Part shown: piece by piece, positions 44,793 to 52,920 of the stretch
Numbering within the stretch: position 1 is the stretch's first letter
Layout: each line of letters begins with the position of its first letter
Origin: Flavobacterium alkalisoli
Lineage (GTDB): Bacteria; Bacteroidota; Bacteroidia; Flavobacteriales; Flavobacteriaceae
NCBI RefSeq assembly: GCF_008000935.1
Contig: NZ_CP042831.1
Span: 558,001-622,000 of the forward strand
Direction: 5' to 3'
DNA: 64,000 nucleotides
Program-made: the position numbers and the translations under genes
The notes under the pieces: generated by a model
Seen by the model: only the letters and a program-made list of their open reading frames with translations
The model's database searches: none
Told to the model about the DNA's origin: nothing

Positions 44793-45542
44793 TTAGAGCT
44801 GTGACCAGCCACCATCCATAACTATTTCTGCTCCTAAAACGAAAGAAGAATCATCGCTTGCCAAAAATAAATATCCCTTAGCCATCTCTTCTGCGGTGCC
44901 AACACGTTTTACAGGCACCCCGCTTGCCAATTCTTCGCGTAACCCCTTTATTTGCTCTGGAGACAGCCCCAGTCTTTCATGTATAGGTGTTTCTACGTGA
45001 CCGGGAGACAATACATTTACCCTTATTTTACGACTTAAAAGGTCTGCTGAAAAGTTGCGGGCTAATGCTCGCACCGCTGCTTTACTCGCCGAATAAACAG
45101 ATGCATTTTCAACCCCAACTTCAGCGGCAGCAGAACCGGTAATTACTATTGAAGCCCCATCATTTAAATACGGCAACGCTTTCTTTACAGTAAAAAATGT
45201 ACCCTTAAAATTTATGTCGACAATTTCATCAAAAAGCTCCTCAGAAAAATCTCCGAGCGGTGCTCCTTTAAATATGCCCGCATTTACAACTAAGACATCA
45301 ATCTTACCCATTTTAGTTTCAACTTGTTGGTATGCGTGGTCCAAAGAAGAAAGATTGAGCACATCAGCTTTAATAGCCAATGTATCGCTTCCTATTTTAC
45401 TGGCAGAATCTTTCAGCGTATTCTCATCTCGGCCGGTAATTGCCACCTTTGCACCTTCACTTACAAAAAGCTCAGCGGTTGCTAAGCCAATACCACTATT
45501 ACCGCCTGTAATTAGTGCTACTTTATTATTTAGTTTTCCCAT
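44793..45542 (-). CDS. Short-chain dehydrogenase/reductase paired with HxlR regulator
   Basis: A 249-residue classical SDR: TGGNSGIG at residues 12-19, VNAG, the serine in VITGSAAAEVG and the Y-x-x-x-K in SVYSASKAAVR, and the ending FVLGAEIVMDGGWSQL typical of glucose-dehydrogenase-like SDRs. The divergent HxlR gene begins ~115 bp away, a common pairing in which HxlR controls the SDR in response to electrophiles or quinones. The substrate is unknown. Confidence 0.9.
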   Translation of the reverse strand: MGKLNNKVALITGGNSGIGLATAELFVSEGAKVAITGRDENTLKDSASKIGSDTLAIKADVLNLSSLDHAYQQVETKMGKIDVLVVNAGIFKGAPLGDFSEELFDEIVDINFKGTFFTVKKALPYLNDGASIVITGSAAAEVGVENASVYSASKAAVRALARNFSADLLSRKIRVNVLSPGHVETPIHERLGLSPEQIKGLREELASGVPVKRVGTAEEMAKGYLFLASDDSSFVLGAEIVMDGGWSQL

Positions 45543-45570
45543 TTATATAATTTTTAATTTTAAAAGAAGA

Positions 45571-45602
45571 CAAAACTATCCCAAGATTATTCTACACACA
45601 AA
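45571..45602 (-). promoter_or_regulatory. SDR promoter (Bacteroidota type)
   Basis: Minus-strand TTTG (45599-45602), 20-bp spacer, TAGTTTTG (45571-45578), 29 bp before the SDR ATG. Confidence 0.6.
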
Positions 45603-45605
45603 AAG

Positions 45606-45631
45606 TTTGGTACATACAATTTGGTTCGTAT
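45606..45631. promoter_or_regulatory. Candidate HxlR operator in the SDR/HxlR divergent gap
   Basis: Two similar 12-mers, TTTGGTACATAC (45606-45617) and TTTGGTTCGTAT (45620-45631), spaced 14 bp start to start, next to the SDR -33 box. This layout would suit a dimeric winged-helix regulator. Confidence 0.35.
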
Positions 45632-45657
45632 TTTAGCCGAAATAATAAATAGTGATT

Positions 45658-46020
45658 ATGAGAAAGTTAAATTCGACTAATTTTTTAAATGAGCAGGCCC
45701 TTGCAGAACATTGCGGAGTTACATATGCTATGACTCTTTTAACCGGACGATGGAAGATTAATATCCTATGGATGCTTAAAATAGGTGTAAATCGATACGG
45801 TTTAATGAAAAGGGAAATTGCCGGTATTTCAGAAAAAATGCTTACCCAGCGCCTGAAAGAACTTGAAGATGATGGCTTGATAGTAAAAAAAGACTATAAA
45901 ACTGTACCTCCGAAGGTAGAATATAGTTTAAGTGAAGCGGGTGAAATATTATCACCTATTTTAGGCCAATTATCAGACTGGGGGGATAAAATAAGACCAA
46001 TTTTGAAGGAAAACAACTAG
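45658..46020 (+). CDS. HxlR-family transcriptional regulator
   Basis: About 120 residues from the ATG reading MRKLNSTNF; a GTG six bases earlier is less likely. The HxlR winged helix is clear: a Cys before the domain (AEHCGVTYAM), LLTGRWKINILWMLKIGVNRYGLMKREIAGISEKMLTQRLKELEDDGLIVKK, and VPPKVEYSLSEAGEILSPIL. In this family the N-terminal Cys often senses reactive species. It probably controls the divergent SDR gene. Confidence 0.9.
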   Translation: MRKLNSTNFLNEQALAEHCGVTYAMTLLTGRWKINILWMLKIGVNRYGLMKREIAGISEKMLTQRLKELEDDGLIVKKDYKTVPPKVEYSLSEAGEILSPILGQLSDWGDKIRPILKENN

Positions 46021-46189
46021 TCCTGCACAAGTCATCTTTAATAGTTGTTGTTGCTATATCATGGTAGTAGCAGTCTTCTGAATCCTCTTTAGGAATCCCG
46101 TCAAAGGTAATCCCTAAATAAACATACTTCTCATTTTTCTTTGTGGATTTCTTCAAAAAGAAGATTAATCCAAGACTGCTTTCTAACAT
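46021..46189 (-). pseudogene. N-terminal fragment of a tyrosine recombinase (integrase)
   Basis: The frame starts MLESSLGLIFFLKKSTKKNE, then KYVYLGITFDGIPKE. This follows the start of Bacteroidota phage/ICE integrases (F.LKKP.K..E.Y.Y.RITVDG...E.ST). After residue ~37 the match fades (DSEDCYYHDIATTT) and the frame runs antisense into the HxlR gene, so the catalytic domain is gone. It points away from the tRNA-Ser 165 bp to its right, the usual place for an integrase at a tRNA att site. Low length keeps confidence moderate. Confidence 0.55.
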
Positions 46190-46263
46190 AATTCAACAAG
46201 TTAACCTTGTTTTTGTGGCAGTTTTTTATCCACTTTTTTCAAATTTTAAGCAATGTCCAAAAA

Positions 46264-46301
46264 TAAAAAAAACCTGCAAATTATTGATTATGCAGGTTTT
46301 A
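46264..46301. terminator. Terminator between tRNA-Ser and the integrase remnant
   Basis: AACCTGCA...TGCAGGTT stem with flanking A- and T-runs. It is closely similar to the terminator at 26408-26441 beside the other att copy. Confidence 0.7.
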
Positions 46302-46348
46302 CGTCGTTTTTTGAAAAATTAGCTTTACTTTAAAAGCTAAAAATTCCA

Positions 46349-46376
46349 TTTTAGCAGAGAGGAAGGGATTCGAACC
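46349..46376. repeat. tRNA-Ser 3' end: candidate att site (right end of island)
   Basis: Matches 26438-26465 at 27 of 28 positions in direct orientation; covers the discriminator, acceptor stem and T-loop of the tRNA gene. Confidence 0.72.
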
Positions 46377-46442
46377 CTCGATGCCCTTTTGGAGCATACA
46401 CACTTTCCAGGCGTGCGCCTTCGACCACTCGGCCACCTCTCT
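46355..46442 (-). tRNA. tRNA-Ser (anticodon GGA)
   Basis: 88 nt on the minus strand. Acceptor arms AGAGAGG/CCTCTCT pair perfectly and the discriminator is G. The anticodon stem CACGC/GTGTG (one G-U) encloses CTGGAAA, giving anticodon GGA. A long variable arm (GCTCC...GGGC region) marks a serine tRNA, and the T-loop reads GGGTTCGAATCCC. CCA is not encoded, as usual in Bacteroidota. Its 3' end is duplicated at 26438-26465. Confidence 0.95.
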
Positions 46443-46489
46443 AAATTATTGAGGCTGCAAAAATAGCACTAAATAGCAGATATCAAAAA

Positions 46490-47521
46490 TTATTGCGACA
46501 ATTCTCCGCAAAGGGAGGTTTCAAAAGCCGTTTTAAAATCGGCAGGAGTAACTTTCTTACCCAAAAGGTACATCAGTTTTGTAATAGCGGCTTCAGTAGT
46601 AATATCGGCTCCCGATATAACACCTATCTCCTTAAGCTGTGTACTGGTTTCATAATGCCCCATGTTAACACTACCTCCCGAACACTGTGTTACATTAACC
46701 ACATGAAGGCCTTTGTCTATGGCTTCCTTAAGTATATTGATAAACCAGTCTTCCGTTGGCGCATTACCCGAACCATAGGTTTCCAATACTACACCTTTAA
46801 GTCCGGCGATATTAAGAATGGAAGAAAGTACCCTTTCGCTTATACCCGGGAACATTTTTATGATAACCACATTATCATCTAGCTCATAATGCACACTAAG
46901 ATATTTACCGGAGTCTGCCCTAAGCAGCAGCTCTTTATTAAGCTTTAAATGCACCCCCGATTCTGCCAGTGCAGGATAGTTAGGCGACGTAAAGGCATTA
47001 AAATGCTCGGCACTTATTTTTGTGGTTCGGTTACCCCTGTAAAGCTTGTATTCAAAATACAGGCAAACTTCCCTTACCCCGGGATGGTTATTATGCCTTA
47101 AAGAAGCGATTTGGATAGCCGTAATAAGGTTTTCTTTGGCATCTGTACGCAAATCACCTATCGGTAGTTGCGAGCCCGTAAACACCACAGGTTTATTTAA
47201 ACCTTCCAGCATAAAGCTTAACGCTGAAGCGGAGTAAGACATGGTATCTGACCCGTGAAGGATTACAAAGCCGTCAAAATCTTCATAATGCTCTTCTATC
47301 ATCTTTGCCATTACAGCCCATTGGGCAGGATCCATGTTAGAAGAGTCTATAGGAGTATCAAAAGACACCGTTTCTATATTACAGTCAAGCTGCTTAAGCT
47401 CGGGTATTCTTTGTAATAGTTTCTTAAAGTTGAATGCCTTTAGTACACCGGTATCAAAATCCTTTACCATACCAATGGTACCCCCGGTATATATAAGCAG
47501 GATAGTAGGTTTAGATTGCAT
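46490..47521 (-). CDS. ansA: Type I L-asparaginase
   Basis: A 343-residue cytoplasmic asparaginase, which hydrolyses L-asparagine to aspartate and ammonia. The first catalytic motif TGGTIGMV starts at Thr12; the second is LHGSDTMSYSASAL with the Thr-Asp pair, and KPVVFTGSQLPIGDLRTDAKENL is also typical. There is no signal peptide, which favours type I. Its start overlaps the end of the acyltransferase gene by 11 bp, so the two are co-transcribed. Confidence 0.93.
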   Translation of the reverse strand: MQSKPTILLIYTGGTIGMVKDFDTGVLKAFNFKKLLQRIPELKQLDCNIETVSFDTPIDSSNMDPAQWAVMAKMIEEHYEDFDGFVILHGSDTMSYSASALSFMLEGLNKPVVFTGSQLPIGDLRTDAKENLITAIQIASLRHNNHPGVREVCLYFEYKLYRGNRTTKISAEHFNAFTSPNYPALAESGVHLKLNKELLLRADSGKYLSVHYELDDNVVIIKMFPGISERVLSSILNIAGLKGVVLETYGSGNAPTEDWFINILKEAIDKGLHVVNVTQCSGGSVNMGHYETSTQLKEIGVISGADITTEAAITKLMYLLGKKVTPADFKTAFETSLCGELSQ

Positions 47522-48647
47522 TTTGGTATTTCATTTTGTTAACCACCGGATTGGCATACATGGCCAGGAATCCGTCCCTTAAAACTTTGTTCTCGTTATC
47601 AATTCGCATTTCAAGGCGTCTTTCAAAAAGTAGCTTTTCCTTTTCGGTATAGTGCTTGGAAAAACGTGTGGTATCATGCAACAGGTCGTAAGCTATAAAG
47701 TTGGTAGGCCACAGCTTGTAGGTAGTAAGTATAGAATCGTCTATTACCTGCGCCAGTGCCTGTATCTGCTTGTTCTGATTATCAAATTCGGCAGCTATCT
47801 CATCCAACTCGTTTGTAAGTATATCGCCTACATGTATGTGTATCCTTTTTTTCTGCCCCATAATACCGCTTAACAGCGTCATGAAATCTTCATTTTTCTC
47901 TTTAATGTAAATTTCATCGTTAGCCTTAGCCATAAGCTGCGGCATTTTTAGTGCATCGGTAGGGTCATACTCATAAGAAATGGAAACCGGCACTATTTTA
48001 AGCTTTTTAAAATAAACCATCAGGTTTTCCTCGTCAGATGCCATAGCAAGCATTTTTAAAACCCCCTGCTGGGTGGCATCATCACCGTCTTTTGTACGTC
48101 CTTCACGCTGTGCTATCCAAACCGAACGGTTTTCACGCGTAAGCAGCTGGCAAATGTATTCAGACATCAGCTTAGAGCTTTGCAGCAGTTCCCTTGGCGA
48201 CAGGCCACGCTGTACCAAAAAGTTACGGTTAAGCCTTGAAAGAACGTGTAAAAATGCTTTTTGTACCAGATTATCACCTATGGCAGAGGCAGTCATTACC
48301 AGTCCATGGTCATAAAGTGATACATTAATTAGTGAGGTATCTAAGATAATATCCCTGTGGTTTGAAATAAAAAGATACGGAGTATGCGGTTCCAGTTTTT
48401 CGAACCCCGAAGTGGTAAGGCCTTCTGAGCTTTTTTCCAGAACTTTTTGTACTGCCTGATAGATAAAGTTTATCTGAAAATCTCTTTTTGAGTGGGTCTT
48501 CAACAGTTGATCAACCCAAACAGACTCTTCTACATCAGGAAAGGTAAAGCTCATAAGCGCTTTCATCATTGGGTGATGTACTACGCTTTTAATGGCGTCA
48601 TTCACCTCTGTATCATAAAAAGGCCTGATATGGTCAAATTTCGACAT
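47511..48647 (-). CDS. 1-acyl-glycerol-3-phosphate acyltransferase-like (PlsC family)
   Basis: A 378-residue acyltransferase. The HX4D motif is SNHRDIILD; EGRTKDGDD provides the second conserved segment and VPVSISYEYDP the third. The domain spans about residues 75-260, and the rest is helical. Family reaction: transfer of an acyl chain to lysophosphatidate or a similar acceptor at the inner membrane. This longer Bacteroidota form may use another acceptor. First gene of a pair with asparaginase. Confidence 0.85.
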   Translation of the reverse strand: MSKFDHIRPFYDTEVNDAIKSVVHHPMMKALMSFTFPDVEESVWVDQLLKTHSKRDFQINFIYQAVQKVLEKSSEGLTTSGFEKLEPHTPYLFISNHRDIILDTSLINVSLYDHGLVMTASAIGDNLVQKAFLHVLSRLNRNFLVQRGLSPRELLQSSKLMSEYICQLLTRENRSVWIAQREGRTKDGDDATQQGVLKMLAMASDEENLMVYFKKLKIVPVSISYEYDPTDALKMPQLMAKANDEIYIKEKNEDFMTLLSGIMGQKKRIHIHVGDILTNELDEIAAEFDNQNKQIQALAQVIDDSILTTYKLWPTNFIAYDLLHDTTRFSKHYTEKEKLLFERRLEMRIDNENKVLRDGFLAMYANPVVNKMKYQNAI

Positions 48648-48715
48648 GTACTTCTCTAGGGTTAAAACAATTCACAAATGAACAAAAAATTTATCAATTT
48701 TAAGGGAATTCTTTG

Positions 48716-49486
48716 TTAAATCCCGAAAAGATTTACAGCATTTTGTGTTGTAATTTGGGCTATTTCCTCTACCGGAAGGTTATAAATCAATGCCAGTTTT
48801 TGAGCCACCAAAAGCGTATAGCTACTCTCATTCCTTTTCCCCCTGTGCGGTACAGGTGCCAGATAAGGCGAATCGGTTTCCAGTACTATATGTTCTAAAG
48901 GTATCTCGTTTAAGAACTGGTCTATCTTACCGTTCTTAAAGGTTGCCACACCACCAATACCAAGTTTCATGTTGTATGATATTGCTTTTTGTGCCTGCTC
49001 AAAATCACCCGTAAAGCAGTGGAATATCCCAAATAAGTCATCTCCCTTTTCACTTTCAAGCACTTCAAAAACCTCATCAAAAGCATCCCTGCAATGTATG
49101 TTAATAGGCAGGTTGTATTGTTTTGCCAACTGTATCTGATGCTTAAAGGCGTATTGCTGTTGTTTTAGGGTAGACTTGTCCCAGTATAAATCGATGCCTA
49201 TCTCACCCACAGCGGCAAACTTACGTTTGGCAAGTTCGCGTTCTACATGTGCCAGCTCCTCTTCATAATTCTCCTTCACATAAGTGGGGTGAAGCCCCAT
49301 CATCAGGAAAACATTCTCCGGATACTTAGCCTCCAGTTCATACATCGCCTGAGTATATGATGAATCTATTGACGGAACAAACAACCGTTTCACTCCGGCA
49401 TCAAAAGCCCTTTGCATCATCTGGTCGCGGTCATCACTAAACTCTTCACTGTATAAATGGGTATGTGTATCTGTAAGTATCATCAT
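48716..49486 (-). CDS. TatD-family metal-dependent deoxyribonuclease
   Basis: About 256 residues from MMILTDTHTHLYSEEF; a further-upstream ATG at 49504 is less likely. The metal-binding TDTHTHLY motif, GEIGIDLYWD, INIHCRDAFDEV, FHCFTGD and ETDSPYLAPVPHRGKRNES are all present, so the active site looks intact. TatD proteins are 3'-5' DNases linked to DNA repair. It is transcribed leftward; a minus-strand TAATTTTG -7 box lies at 49502-49509. Confidence 0.92.
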   Translation of the reverse strand: MMILTDTHTHLYSEEFSDDRDQMMQRAFDAGVKRLFVPSIDSSYTQAMYELEAKYPENVFLMMGLHPTYVKENYEEELAHVERELAKRKFAAVGEIGIDLYWDKSTLKQQQYAFKHQIQLAKQYNLPINIHCRDAFDEVFEVLESEKGDDLFGIFHCFTGDFEQAQKAISYNMKLGIGGVATFKNGKIDQFLNEIPLEHIVLETDSPYLAPVPHRGKRNESSYTLLVAQKLALIYNLPVEEIAQITTQNAVNLFGI

Positions 49487-49552
49487 TAATAGTTTGGGTT
49501 GCAAAATTACAAAGCCTTAGCGTTTTTACCTTAATAATATCATATTTTAAAG

Positions 49553-49560
49553 TATTTTTG
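49553..49560 (+). promoter_or_regulatory. -7 box before the retropepsin-like gene
   Basis: TATTTTTG, full match to TANNTTTG, 18 bp before the ATG at 49579. Confidence 0.4.
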
Positions 49561-49578
49561 GGATGCAATCAAAAAAAC

Positions 49579-50022
49579 ATGGAGAATATACACCTCACAT
49601 TAAAAGAAAAAGGCTACAAACGCATAAAATTTAAAATATCTAAAACGCAGCACCTACTGGTAAAAGGAAAAATAAACGGTGTTGAAGGAAGTTTTATATT
49701 AGATACCGGCGCTTCTAACAGCTGCGTGGATTTTAAGGACATAGAACGTTTTGAACTTTTCGCCAAAGATTCCGACACAAAAGCAGCCGGTGCCGGCGGT
49801 ACAGGGATGATTACCCAAACATCGGTAAAAAACACACTAAAGCTTGGCCGGTGGACCGATAAGAATTTCGGCCTGGTAATTTTTGACATGTCTCATGTAA
49901 ACGAAGCCTTAAGACAATACAAAGCAAAGCCCGTACAGGGTATTTTAGGCGCCGATATTTTAATGAAAGGCAAAGCAATAATTGATTATTACAACCATTG
50001 TGTTTACTTAAAATCAAAATAA
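49579..50022 (+). CDS. Retropepsin-like aspartic protease (clan AA)
   Basis: About 147 residues from the ATG reading MENIHLTL; a TTG at 49558 is an unlikely start. The single-domain aspartic protease motif is clear: GSFILDTGASNSCVD (DTGA), a flap-like AGGTGMITQTS, and the second hydrophobic-hydrophobic-Gly motif VQGILGADIL. Such proteins act as dimers. There is no signal peptide, so it is cytoplasmic. Substrate unknown. Confidence 0.82.
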   Translation: MENIHLTLKEKGYKRIKFKISKTQHLLVKGKINGVEGSFILDTGASNSCVDFKDIERFELFAKDSDTKAAGAGGTGMITQTSVKNTLKLGRWTDKNFGLVIFDMSHVNEALRQYKAKPVQGILGADILMKGKAIIDYYNHCVYLKSK

Positions 50023-50143
50023 TACAGCCTTAATAAACTTAAAATCATTACCTTACATGATATTAATTTATTGTTACAACCAATTACAAACTTCGTCGCA
50101 TCTATAGAAATAACCGAGTATACAATCAAACCGATACTTTTTC

Positions 50144-52642
50144 ATGAAAATTTTTTTACACACCTTACTACTATTACCTTTTACATTCTTTGCTCAGGTA
50201 GCTAATGATAACTGTAGCACTGCCACTGTGCTAACAGTAAACGGTTCTACAGAATGTACTGTAACACATGAAGGCACTTTTAATGGCTCAACCCTTCAAA
50301 CAGGCATTGTAAACTGTACTGAAGAACCTACTACTGATGTATGGTACGAATTTACCGCTACTAACAAGTACCATTACATTAGTTTATTAACAGATTCATC
50401 ATTTACATCATTAGGTATTGCCGTATATGAAGGCTGTTCTACAACAGAAACACCGCTAAACCCTATATATTGTATTGATAATAAACTGGCATTAAATTGC
50501 CCTGAACTGGAAATTGGCACAACATACAAAATCAGGGTATACAGTTTGAGTCCTGAAAGCTCAACCCTGGACTTTAGCATTTGTGTATCCACATATCCTA
50601 ATGTTTTATCCGTTTCAGAATTAGAGTATACAATAGACGAAATAGTTTCTCAGGTACTTTTAACTTCTGAAACTGCTTCACTAATTGATAATATAACCTT
50701 TTCAACCGGCGAATCAGCAGGTGTTAACGGAATTGGGTATTTTAATAACGACGGCGGCAACTTCCCCTTTTCTCAGGGGCTTGTTTTATGTACAGGTAGT
50801 CTTAATGGTATCCCCGGACCAAATAGCAACCTTTTATCGGGAGGTAACTGGTTTGGAGATAATCAACTAACTAATTACATGAGTGAAACTGTACCATCTA
50901 GCGGATCTAATTATCATGATGCATCATTAGTTGAATTTGATTTTATTCCTCTTATAGACAGCATCAGTTTTGAATTTATTTTTGCATCAGAAGAATACGG
51001 AATTTATCAGTGTAGTTTCAGCGATGCTTTTGCTATATTCCTAACCGATATTACCGACGGAAATGAAGAAGCAGAATCTATAAATATAGCAACTCTCCCG
51101 GGCACAGATATTCCTGTAAGTTGTGTAACAATTAGAGATAATGCTTATAATTCAGGCTGTGCTTCTGCAAATCCTGAATATTTTGCAAGCTACAACCTGG
51201 ATGGCGACAATATTTTACCGGGTGTTCCGGTAAACTTTAATGGTCTTACAGTACCTATAACAGCACAAGCAACCGTTATACCGGGCAATACTTATCATAT
51301 AAAATTTGTTATAAGCGATCGTGCAGATCATATTTTAGATTCTGCCATTTTTATAAACGGTGAAGATTTTAACCTAGGCACAGTAGGAGATAACCTTACA
51401 ATTATTCCTCCCACCGGCAACACTTTACAACTTTATGCTCAAAGTGAAACTTTAGCCGACTTAAATGTAACTGGAGTAGATATACAATGGTATGCAGATG
51501 ACACAAGTACAACCGCATTACCTGAATCTACAGAGTTAGTTGACGGGCAAACTTATTATGCTTCACAAACAATTATAGAATTAGAGAGCACAGAAAGGCT
51601 TGCTGTTACTGTACATTTAGTTACTGCTGATAATCTTGCAAAATGTGACCAATACTCCGACGGATTTGAAACATTTAACCTAGAAACTAATAATGACATT
51701 GTATACAACAATCTGAATCCTTTAGACTATTATTCAGACTATTACCTTACTCATGGAGATGCCATTAATGAAACAAACCAAATAGAAAACCTGTATTACA
51801 CCAATACAGAAACCTACACACAAACTCTATACGTAAGGTTAACCGAAAACAATGACCCTTCAAATTATGCTATTGCAACATTTGAATTGCATGTAATACC
51901 TACACCTGAAATTGTTACAACACAAGACATTATTGTATATAGTAGTTTAGCTGACCTTACAATAAACAATACTGAAATTTTAAATGAGCTAAACGCAGAA
52001 GAGTTTACCATCTCTTTTTATAATACAGAAACAAGTGCTTATGCTGCAAGCCCGTTAATACAAAATCCCGAAACTTATATAGCTTTTAATGGAGAGACTA
52101 TCTGGATAAGAGTTGAACAAAACGAAACAGGATGTTTTTCCGTTACTTCACAAAATGTATATGTAACAGTTCCTCCTCCAACAGGTGATATGGATCAGTT
52201 CTTTTATGCAGGAGAAACGCTTTCAGATCTTGAAGTTACAGGTGAAAATATACAATGGTATGAAACCGAAACAGGTGACACACCACTACCAATGAACACT
52301 CCTCTTGAAGATGGTGTTACTTACTATGCCTCACAAACAATTGACGGAACAGAAAGCATTGAAAGATTTGCTGTAACAGCACACCAGATTTTAGGCATAG
52401 AAGACCTGGCTTTTAAAAACCTAACCTACTACCCTAACCCGGTAAGCAGCATACTTACATTAAGTAATATTAACGAGATTAGCAACATAGAGGCATATAA
52501 TGTGTTGGGACAAAAAGTAATTGATAAGGATTTTAACACTACAGAAGTACAGCTTGACATGAGCCCCCTTGAAACAGGAATTTATCTTATAAAAGTTACT
52601 TCACAGGAACAACAAAAAATTATACGAATACAAAAACAATAA
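50144..52642 (+). CDS. Large T9SS-sorted surface protein with choice-of-anchor L domain
   Basis: An 832-residue protein: signal peptide MKIFLHTLLLLPFTFFAQ; an N-terminal beta-sandwich (~20-155); a choice-of-anchor L domain (~160-410: GIGYFNNDGGNFPFSQGLVL, FEFIFASEEYG, VTIRDNAYNSGC); an Ig-like unit (TLADLNVTGVDIQWY ... TYYASQTI); a beta domain; a second such unit (TLSDLEVTGENIQWY); and the T9SS sorting domain (YYPNPVSSILTLSN ... IRIQKQ). It is a likely adhesin or other cell-surface protein. It is the first of a tandem family. Confidence 0.85.
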   Translation: MKIFLHTLLLLPFTFFAQVANDNCSTATVLTVNGSTECTVTHEGTFNGSTLQTGIVNCTEEPTTDVWYEFTATNKYHYISLLTDSSFTSLGIAVYEGCSTTETPLNPIYCIDNKLALNCPELEIGTTYKIRVYSLSPESSTLDFSICVSTYPNVLSVSELEYTIDEIVSQVLLTSETASLIDNITFSTGESAGVNGIGYFNNDGGNFPFSQGLVLCTGSLNGIPGPNSNLLSGGNWFGDNQLTNYMSETVPSSGSNYHDASLVEFDFIPLIDSISFEFIFASEEYGIYQCSFSDAFAIFLTDITDGNEEAESINIATLPGTDIPVSCVTIRDNAYNSGCASANPEYFASYNLDGDNILPGVPVNFNGLTVPITAQATVIPGNTYHIKFVISDRADHILDSAIFINGEDFNLGTVGDNLTIIPPTGNTLQLYAQSETLADLNVTGVDIQWYADDTSTTALPESTELVDGQTYYASQTIIELESTERLAVTVHLVTADNLAKCDQYSDGFETFNLETNNDIVYNNLNPLDYYSDYYLTHGDAINETNQIENLYYTNTETYTQTLYVRLTENNDPSNYAIATFELHVIPTPEIVTTQDIIVYSSLADLTINNTEILNELNAEEFTISFYNTETSAYAASPLIQNPETYIAFNGETIWIRVEQNETGCFSVTSQNVYVTVPPPTGDMDQFFYAGETLSDLEVTGENIQWYETETGDTPLPMNTPLEDGVTYYASQTIDGTESIERFAVTAHQILGIEDLAFKNLTYYPNPVSSILTLSNINEISNIEAYNVLGQKVIDKDFNTTEVQLDMSPLETGIYLIKVTSQEQQKIIRIQKQ

Positions 52643-52659
52643 TTTCTCATATATTAAAA

Positions 52660-52690
52660 AATCTCTGCGCTAAACGTAGGGGTTTTTATT
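52660..52690 (+). terminator. Weak terminator after the 832-residue surface protein
   Basis: CTCTGCG CTAAA CGTAGGG stem with G-U pairs followed by TTTTT. Confidence 0.4.
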
Positions 52691-52771
52691 GCCATTACAA
52701 CCATCTGCATACACTACCGCATCTATACTAATAACAAGGTCTTTATAAATTATTGGTAAAGGTCACACCTC

Positions 52772-52816
52772 ATGAAAAAACTAACAACTACTACTATACG
52801 TATACAAAAACAGTAA
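52772..52816 (+). pseudogene. Ghost remnant of a T9SS paralogue: start fused to its own tail
   Basis: Reads MKKLTTTTIRIQKQ and stop. The start matches the signal-peptide start of the family (MKKL) and the end matches the last residues of the paralogues (TTIRIQKQ at 54240, KTIRIQKQ at 56605). The DNA TATACGTATACAAAAACAGT and the ATATACACCA and hairpin after it also match the paralogue ends. A deletion of nearly the whole gene between leader and tail would give this. Confidence 0.6.
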
Positions 52817-52830
52817 TGTTTTTATATACA

Positions 52831-52864
52831 CCAGCCCTGTAATGCAATACAGGGCTTTTTTTGT
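52831..52864 (+). terminator. Terminator after the ghost copy
   Basis: AGCCCTGTA...TACAGGGCT stem with a T-run; the same type as at 54257-54288 and 56622-56649. Confidence 0.8.
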
Positions 52865-52920
52865 TTTACAACTATTCATTAGCTTTAAGCATCTTTATTA
52901 ATAACCAATCAACCAAAAAC

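Noticed and set aside
45214..45636. 140-codon plus-strand frame
   Set aside because: Antisense to the SDR gene; no domain and it runs through the SDR promoter.
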